From positions 1 to 9,718 of the forward strand of contig JAOPWO010000411.1 of the NCBI GenBank assembly GCA_025965635.1: a stretch of 9,718 nucleotides of DNA, given 5' to 3'. This DNA comes from Modestobacter sp. (GTDB lineage: Bacteria > Actinomycetota > Actinomycetes > Mycobacteriales > Geodermatophilaceae). This document shows positions 1 to 4,628 of this stretch, one piece after another. The notes below the pieces were generated by a model. The model searched no databases. It saw only the letters and a program-made list of their open reading frames with translations, and was not told the origin of the DNA. A program made the translations under genes and the position numbers. Every line of letters begins with the position of its first letter. Within the stretch, counting starts at the first letter, position 1.

Positions 1-838
1 GCACGTTGCGCAGCATGCCGGCGATGTAGACCTGCTGGCGGACGACCCTGTCGAGGTCGAACCTCGGCAGCCCGTGCCGCTGGCGGACGAACGCCAGCGC
101 GTCGGCGCCGCTGATCGTCTGGACGCCGGCGGGGAAGTCCGCGCCCGAGAAGGAGTCGCTGGTGGCCCGGCACAGGTTGACCTGCACGCCGCCGACGATG
201 GTGCTGAGGTCGATGAAGCCGAGCAGGTCGATCTCGGCGACGTGGTCGATCCGCAGCCCGGACAACTGGCTCACCGTCTGGACGAGCAACTGGGCACCGG
301 CGGCGTCCTTCTCGGCGTCCGTCCCCTCGACCGCGGTGTACCCCCGGGCGTAGGCCGAGTTGAGCCGCGACTCGCCGTGGCCGGGGATGGCGACGTAGGT
401 GTCGCGCGGCAGCGAGACGAACGAGGCGCCGGACCCGTCGGCCGGGACGTGCACCAGCATCATCGAGTCGGTGTTGAGCACCTCCGTGGAGTCACCGGTG
501 CTGAACTCGGCCTGCTGCTCGGGGGTGAGCCCTGCCCGGGAGTCCATGCCGACGATCAGCAGGTTCATCGCCGAGTCGGCGTGGTCTGCGCCGTTGACGT
601 CGGAGTTGCCGTCGTCCGGGATGGCGTCGGTGCGGCTCGCGCTCGCCTCGGCGACCCGGGCGAGGTACCAGCCCCAGCCGCTGCCGGCCAGCAGCAGCAC
701 GCTGAGCACCGCGGCGACCGATCTCGCCAGCGCGGCTGCACGCAACGATCTCCGAGGTGGCGCATCGTGCCCCGTCGTCCCGCGGCCTGCGCGGGGATCC
801 AGCCGCGCAGGCCGGGGACGTCGGTCGTCCCGGGTCAT
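1..838 (-). CDS. LytR-CpsA-Psr (LCP) family protein, C-terminus cut by window edge
   Basis: LCP proteins are membrane-anchored phosphotransferases that attach polyprenyl-linked glycopolymers (arabinogalactan, teichoic acid-like polymers) to peptidoglycan outside the cell. In 279 visible residues there is a basic cytoplasmic N-terminus (about 1-35), one membrane helix (about 36-60, VAAVLSVLLLAG), and an extracytoplasmic LCP domain. Family landmarks are LLIVGMDSR (93-101), NTDSMMLVHVP (122-132), SLPRDTYV (142-149), RLNSAYARG (158-166), the hydrophobic block DHVAEIDLLGFIDLSTIVGGV (about 198-219) and the Arg-rich ALAFVRQRHG...DLDRVVRQQ (248-269). These Arg and Asp residues bind the polyprenyl pyrophosphate and metal in known members. 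The ATG at 838 puts the helix at the usual place and has a weak AGGG upstream. The reading frame shows no break. The LCP core is almost complete; any C-terminal LytR_C domain lies outside the window. It is not functionally linked to the catabolic genes. Confidence 0.93.
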   Translation of the reverse strand, partial: MTRDDRRPRPARLDPRAGRGTTGHDAPPRRSLRAAALARSVAAVLSVLLLAGSGWGWYLARVAEASASRTDAIPDDGNSDVNGADHADSAMNLLIVGMDSRAGLTPEQQAEFSTGDSTEVLNTDSMMLVHVPADGSGASFVSLPRDTYVAIPGHGESRLNSAYARGYTAVEGTDAEKDAAGAQLLVQTVSQLSGLRIDHVAEIDLLGFIDLSTIVGGVQVNLCRATSDSFSGADFPAGVQTISGADALAFVRQRHGLPRFDLDRVVRQQVYIAGMLRNV

Positions 839-1090
839 CGCAACCCTGTTCCACGAGCCTGCGGACGGCGCACGGTGGACAAGCTGCCACCGCGGGAGCG
901 CGGGCGGTAGGCCTCCGGGCGCCCTGTTCCCGCTCCCACGCCGACAGCACCTTCTTCCAAGGGCTGCCTGAAGACCCTGGCGGTGGCATCGCTCGGCTCC
1001 GTCGTCTCCCTGACGCTGGTGAGGTCGGGTGCCCGCACGGTCCTGCCCGGTCACCCCGGGCCGTTCGACCGGTGGAGGAGATCTGACCGT
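839..1090. other. Intergenic gap between the LCP gene and the RidA gene
   Basis: About 250 bases lie between the RidA stop and the LCP start, both read on the minus strand. I see no credible gene here; the overlapping open frames are Arg- and Pro-rich shadows. The right part holds a stem-loop (listed separately). The left part should carry the LCP promoter, but I found no convincing -35/-10 pair. Confidence 0.5.
1038..1071 (-). terminator. Stem-loop downstream of the RidA gene
   Basis: A perfect 6-base inverted repeat, GCCCGG (1045-1050) and CCGGGC (1056-1061), encloses a 5-base loop. Outer arms CGGTC (1038-1042) and GACCG (1067-1071) can extend the stem across a small asymmetric bulge. It starts about 20 bases after the RidA stop. 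There is no T-tract on either side, which is common for actinobacterial terminators but weakens the call. Confidence 0.45.
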
Positions 1091-1501
1091 CTACGAGCGG
1101 AGGCGCTCGTCCGGGATGACGGCGACGGCGACGATCTCGATCATGGCCTCCGGCTGCCACAGCGCAGTGCAACCGATGCCCGCCATCGCCGGGTAGACGG
1201 AGCCCGCCAGTTCACGCCACACCCTGCCGATCTCGCGACCGTTCGCCTGGTAGCCGGGGATGTCGGTGAGGTAGATCGTGATGCTGGCGAGGTCCTCCGG
1301 CTGGCCGCCGGCCTCCCGCAGCGTGGTGAGGACGTTCCCGAAGGCTTGCCGGAACTGCTCGACGATGCCGCCCTCGACGATCTTCATGTCCTCGTCGAGC
1401 GCGGTCTGGCCACCCAGGTACAGGGTGTTGCCGACCAGGGACCCATGGGAGTAGCCGCTCGGTGCGGCCAGCCCGGTGGGGTTCACGGGGATCACGGTCA
1501 T
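1091..1501 (-). CDS. RidA (YjgF/YER057c/UK114) family protein
   Basis: Rid proteins are small trimeric cytoplasmic proteins; the RidA subgroup hydrolyses reactive enamines and imines. This one has 136 residues, the usual length. Visible family features are SGYSHGSLVGNTLYLGGQTA (15-34), the helix with VEQFRQAFGNVLTTLREAGG (47-66), the strand ASITIYLTDI (72-81) and the C-terminal MIEIVAVAV (120-128). The Arg of E. coli RidA (R105, in VARLPKDV), needed for imine deaminase activity, seems to be absent: the matching stretch is TALWQPEAM. That suggests a different Rid subgroup and perhaps a different substrate. The ATG at 1501 is preceded by GGAGG at 4 bases; upstream in-frame extensions do not look like Rid sequence. 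It is divergent from the catabolic genes, which suggests a shared control region and a role in that pathway (inference). Confidence 0.92.
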   Translation of the reverse strand: MTVIPVNPTGLAAPSGYSHGSLVGNTLYLGGQTALDEDMKIVEGGIVEQFRQAFGNVLTTLREAGGQPEDLASITIYLTDIPGYQANGREIGRVWRELAGSVYPAMAGIGCTALWQPEAMIEIVAVAVIPDERLRS

Positions 1502-1544
1502 CACGCCTCCATCGACGGTCGGCCCAGCGGGATCACGGGCATGC

Positions 1545-1590
1545 TCGATATTGACATCACATGACGGGGGTGAACAATAAGAGATATCGA
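1545..1590. promoter_or_regulatory. Inverted repeat TCGATAT...ATATCGA around the divergent promoter (candidate operator)
   Basis: TCGATAT at 1545-1551 and ATATCGA at 1584-1590 are exact inverted copies, 32 bases apart, on either side of the proposed -35 and -10. The right copy extends to GATATCGAA (1583-1591), which occurs again at 8089-8097 just before the paaX-like start. A repressor dimer bound here would block the plus-strand promoter and probably the RidA promoter. That the ligand is the PaaX-type protein is inference. Confidence 0.5.
1551..1578 (+). promoter_or_regulatory. Probable promoter of the catabolic operon
   Basis: TTGACA (1551-1556) matches the -35 consensus in full. After a 16-base spacer comes AACAAT (1573-1578), a 4 of 6 match to the -10 consensus that keeps its key A and final T. 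Transcription would begin near 1585, leaving a leader of about 80 bases before the cupin start. The area is distinctly AT-rich against its surroundings. A weaker minus-strand pair for the RidA gene may overlap it. Confidence 0.5.
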
Positions 1591-1664
1591 AGCGCGCTGA
1601 CCCGGACCACCGGCATGACCGTGCTACGCGACCGGATGGCCTCCACCGACGAGAAGGAGCTGAC

Positions 1665-2159
1665 ATGCAGCCCAGCCAGGAGGACCTCCGTCGCACCGGG
1701 CCGGAGGGCGACAACTCGATGTACGCGGACGAGAGCGGCCTGGTGGTCCCGTTCGTCACGCGTGGCGGACTCGAGTCCGGGCGGACCGGCCAGTCGGAGG
1801 GCGCCTCCCGCATCGCCGGCGTGAGTCCGCAGCACACTCCCGCGACCCGGATCTGGTTCGGCAAGGTGAGCAACGACCCGGGTTACCGGTCGGTCCCGCA
1901 CCACCACGGCGAGGCCGAGACCGGTGGCTACGTGCTCTCCGGGCGCGCACGCATCTACTTCGGCACGACGTTCGAGGACTACCTCGACATGGAGGAGGGC
2001 GACTGGGTCTTCGTGCCGCCCTTCATGCCGCACGTCGAATGCAACCTCGACCGCAACCGGCCGCTCACCTGGATGACCACCAGGACCCCGGACAACATCG
2101 TGATCAACCTCGCCGACGTCGCCGACGCCGCGTTGAGGCACTGGAACGACCGGCCGTGA
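1665..2159 (+). CDS. Single-domain cupin protein, function unknown
   Basis: This is a 164-residue small beta-barrel protein, probably metal-binding. Cupin motif 1 is clear: G73 YRSVP H79 H80 H81 GEA E85 TGGYVLS G93. Motif 2 is GDWVFVPPFMPHVECN (112-127) with metal ligand H123 and N127, but the usual Gly of PxG is Phe. All four typical ligands (H79, H81, E85, H123) are therefore present. A strong ribosome site, AAGGAG, lies 5 bases before the ATG. It is the first gene of the plus-strand run and its TGA overlaps the next gene's GTG, so the two are likely translated together. Related cupins act as dioxygenases, isomerases or binding proteins; a role on an anthranilate-derived intermediate fits the context, but the sequence does not reveal the reaction. 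Confidence 0.88.
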   Translation: MQPSQEDLRRTGPEGDNSMYADESGLVVPFVTRGGLESGRTGQSEGASRIAGVSPQHTPATRIWFGKVSNDPGYRSVPHHHGEAETGGYVLSGRARIYFGTTFEDYLDMEEGDWVFVPPFMPHVECNLDRNRPLTWMTTRTPDNIVINLADVADAALRHWNDRP

Positions 2160-3085
2160 GCACGTCGCTGGGCGACCCGCCCACGTCCGCGACGTTCACC
2201 GCCGCCGTCACGCTGACCGATCGGCAGCCCGAGCACTACGACGTCGCCTACGCCGCCACCACCCAGCCGTGCCCCTGGCCCAAGGCCTATGGCGGCGATC
2301 TGGTCGCTGCGGCTGCGGTTGCGGCGATGCGGACGGTGCCGGACGCGGGGGAGGGCGGTAAGTCGTTGCACTCCATGCACTCGTACTTCATGCGTCCGGC
2401 CGACATCGGCGCCGAGGTGGTCTACGAGGTGGAGGTGCTCCGCGACGGCCGTGGCTACAGCACCCGACACGTCCGCGGATACCAGAACGGGAAGCCCGTC
2501 TACGTCGCGCTCGCCTCATTCGCGGCACGGGAGCCCGGCGGCTCCCATGCCCCGCAGCCGCCCGCCGTACCGGCTCCGGAGACGCTGCCGTCGTCGGCGG
2601 AGTACCTGGCCGGTCGCTCCGGAGGGACGATGACCGCCGAGTCGGAGGCCTACTGGAGCGAAGGCCGCAGCTTCGACATGCGGCACGTCCCGGGGCCGGT
2701 GTACCTCACGGTGGAGGGAGATCGCGCGCCGCACCAAGCCGTCTGGGTGCGCCCCTTCGACGGGCTCCGGAAGGTGCCAGGACTGTCGGGAGCACAGCGG
2801 GACACGGCGGCCCTCGCCTACGTCTGCGACTACACGATCCTCGAGCCTGTGCTGCGCGTGCTGGACCTGCCCTGGGCGCGCCCGGGACTGGTGACCGCGA
2901 GCCTGGACCACGCGATGTGGTTCCACCAGGTGCCGGGCGAGGGCACTCTCGACGACTGGCTGCTCTATGCGCAGCACGCCGGCCACGCCGGGTCGGGGCG
3001 CGGTGTCGGCCACGGGCGCTTCTTCACCCGGGATGGCCGGCATCTGGCCACCGTCGTCCAGGAGGGCATGACCCGGGCGTCCTGA
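2156..3085 (+). CDS. Acyl-CoA thioesterase, TesB (thioesterase II) type
   Basis: It hydrolyses acyl-CoA to acid and CoA in the cytoplasm. The 309 residues form the double hot-dog fold of the family, close to the usual 285-300. First hot-dog: PWPKAYGGDLVAAA (40-53), HSMHSYFMRP (72-81), and the RGYSTRHVRGYQNGKPVYVALASF strand pair (about 99-122). Second: TASLDHAMWFH (247-257) with D251 at the place of E. coli TesB D204, then RFFTRDGRHLATVVQEGMTR (288-307) with Q302 at the place of Q278. The third triad residue (T228 in E. coli) seems to be Gly here; this site varies in actinobacterial members. The GTG at 2156 overlaps the cupin stop (GTGA), which is why I prefer it to the ATG at 2039 that lies inside the cupin gene. 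Possible job: releasing CoA from dead-end aromatic or ring-opened thioesters (inference). Confidence 0.9.
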   Translation: MSTSLGDPPTSATFTAAVTLTDRQPEHYDVAYAATTQPCPWPKAYGGDLVAAAAVAAMRTVPDAGEGGKSLHSMHSYFMRPADIGAEVVYEVEVLRDGRGYSTRHVRGYQNGKPVYVALASFAAREPGGSHAPQPPAVPAPETLPSSAEYLAGRSGGTMTAESEAYWSEGRSFDMRHVPGPVYLTVEGDRAPHQAVWVRPFDGLRKVPGLSGAQRDTAALAYVCDYTILEPVLRVLDLPWARPGLVTASLDHAMWFHQVPGEGTLDDWLLYAQHAGHAGSGRGVGHGRFFTRDGRHLATVVQEGMTRAS

Positions 3086-3153
3086 CGCCGCCCCCACCCG
3101 ACACGCACGGCGCCCCGCAGCGTGGCGCTCCTCCGGCTCCGAGAGGACCTCCG

Positions 3154-4618
3154 ATGCAGCTGTCCCCCAGCGCCCACGTCGACACCTTCGCGCGCGATCA
3201 CCTCCCCCCGTTCGATCAGTGGCCGCAGCTGAAGTTCGCGACCCCTGACCTGCAGTACCCCGACCGGCTCAACGCGGCCGGCGAGCTCATCGATGTCGCG
3301 GTCTCGACCTACGGTCCCGACCGTCCGGCGATCCGGACGGACACCGGTGAGCTCTGGACCTACGGCGACCTCCAGCGCCGCGCGAACCAGGTCGCGCAGG
3401 TCCTGGTCGAGGACCTCGGCCTCGTGCCGGGGAACCGTGTGCCCCTCCGCTCGCCGAACAACCCGTGGGCCGTGGCGGCCTGGCTGGGGGTGCTGAAAGC
3501 CGGCGGTATCGCCGTCGTCACCATGTGCGCTCCCCGCTCCCGGGAGCTCACCCCGCTGGTGGGCAGGTCGCGGCCGACGATCGCCCTGGTCGATCACCGG
3601 TACACGCCGGACGTGGAGGAGGTGCGGGGGGCCGCACGCCCTGAGCTCGTCGTCGTGCCCGTCGGTGGCGGGAGCGGTGACGACCTCGTCGCCTCCACCG
3701 CGCCCTTCGCCTCCACCTCCGGGCTCGGGATGCTCCTGGTCTTCCCGCTGCGGGCCGGCGCGTGCATGTTCCTCGTCGAGGCGGCGACGCCGGCACGCCT
3801 GGTCGAGCTCGTCGGAGAACACCGGATCACAGTGCCGGCCACCGCCCCGACCGCCTACAGACGAATCCTCGAGTCCGGGAACCAGCTCCAGCTGCGAACG
3901 CTGCGGTCCGCGGTGAGCGGCGGCGAGCACATCCCGCAGCAGGTGTGGGGACAACTCGAGGCAGAGCTCGGGCTGCGGGTCATCGACGGGATCGGTGCCA
4001 CCGAGCTGCTGCACGTCCTCATCTCTGCCGCCGGTGACGACATCCGTCCCGGAGCGACCGGCAGGCCCGTCCCGGGTTACCGGGCAACGATCCTCGACGT
4101 CGACGGTGCAGAGCTGCCGGCCGGCGTCGAGGGGCGGCTGGCGGTGATCGGCCCGGTCGGTTGCCGCTACCTGGACGACGACCGTCAGCGGAACTACGTC
4201 GTCAACGGCTGGAACGTCACCGGAGACACCTCCTGCCGGGACGAGGACGGCTACTTCTCCTACTGCGCCCGCACCGACGACATGATCGTCTCCTCGGCTA
4301 CGACATCGGCGCTCCCGAGGTCGAGGCCGCCATCGACACCCACCCCGACGTCGTCGAGTCAGCCGTGGTGGGGAAGCCGGACGGCGACCGGGGGTCGGTC
4401 GTGTGCGCGTTCGTGGTCCTCCGTGACGCGTGGTCGCGGACGCCGTGAAGGCCAGGGAGATCCAGGACCACGTCAAGCAGCAGTCGGCCCCGTACAAGTA
4501 CCCGCGCGACGTCCAGTTCCGCCCGTCCCTGCCGCGCAACTCCAGCGGCAGGCGCCAGCACCACGTCCTGCGCAACAGCTTCCGCGAGGAGGCAAGCACG
4601 CTTGCCTCCTCGCGGTGA
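3154..4618 (+). pseudogene. Broken 2-aminobenzoate-CoA ligase (AMP-forming, ANL superfamily)
   Basis: An intact enzyme would activate anthranilate or a similar benzoate to its CoA ester with ATP. The start (ATG 3154, behind AGAGGA) and the N-terminus are typical, with DQWPQLKF (21-28), LQYPDRLN (33-40), LVPGNRVPLRSPNNPW (90-105) and VLKAGGIAVVTM (113-124). Four lesions are visible. (1) The segment with the TSGTTGxPK P-loop is missing: GGGSG (171-175) runs straight into DDLVASTAPFAS...LVFPLRAG, about 60 residues short and in frame. (2) One base is lost near 4293-4295, so TDDMIVSS continues as GYDIGAPEVEAAI in the next frame. (3) Another base is lost near 4424-4430, after FVVLRD; the frame VVADAVKAREIQ continues to the stop at 4616-4618. 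(4) The C-terminal catalytic Lys (NSSGK) is Arg (NSSGRRQ). Later motifs DGIGATELLH and VTGDTSCRDEDGYF remain. It cannot be an active ligase as it stands. Confidence 0.88.
4582..4615 (+). promoter_or_regulatory. Long perfect inverted repeat before the flavoprotein gene
   Basis: CCGCGAGGAGGCAAGC (4582-4597) and GCTTGCCTCCTCGCGG (4600-4615) are exact reverse complements with only AC between them. The left arm contains AGGAGG (4587-4592), paired with CCTCCT (4605-4610). The repeat covers the last codons of the ligase remnant and ends one base before its stop triplet; the GAGAGGA ribosome site of the next gene begins 2 bases after it. No T-tract follows. It may act as an mRNA stabiliser, an attenuator or a transcription terminator between the two genes. 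Confidence 0.7.
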
Positions 4619-4628
4619 GAGGAACGTC

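Noticed and set aside
74..910. Long plus-strand open frame of 278 codons
   Set aside because: It is the exact antisense of the LCP gene in the same codon register; its His/Gly/Arg/Val-rich product has no family features.
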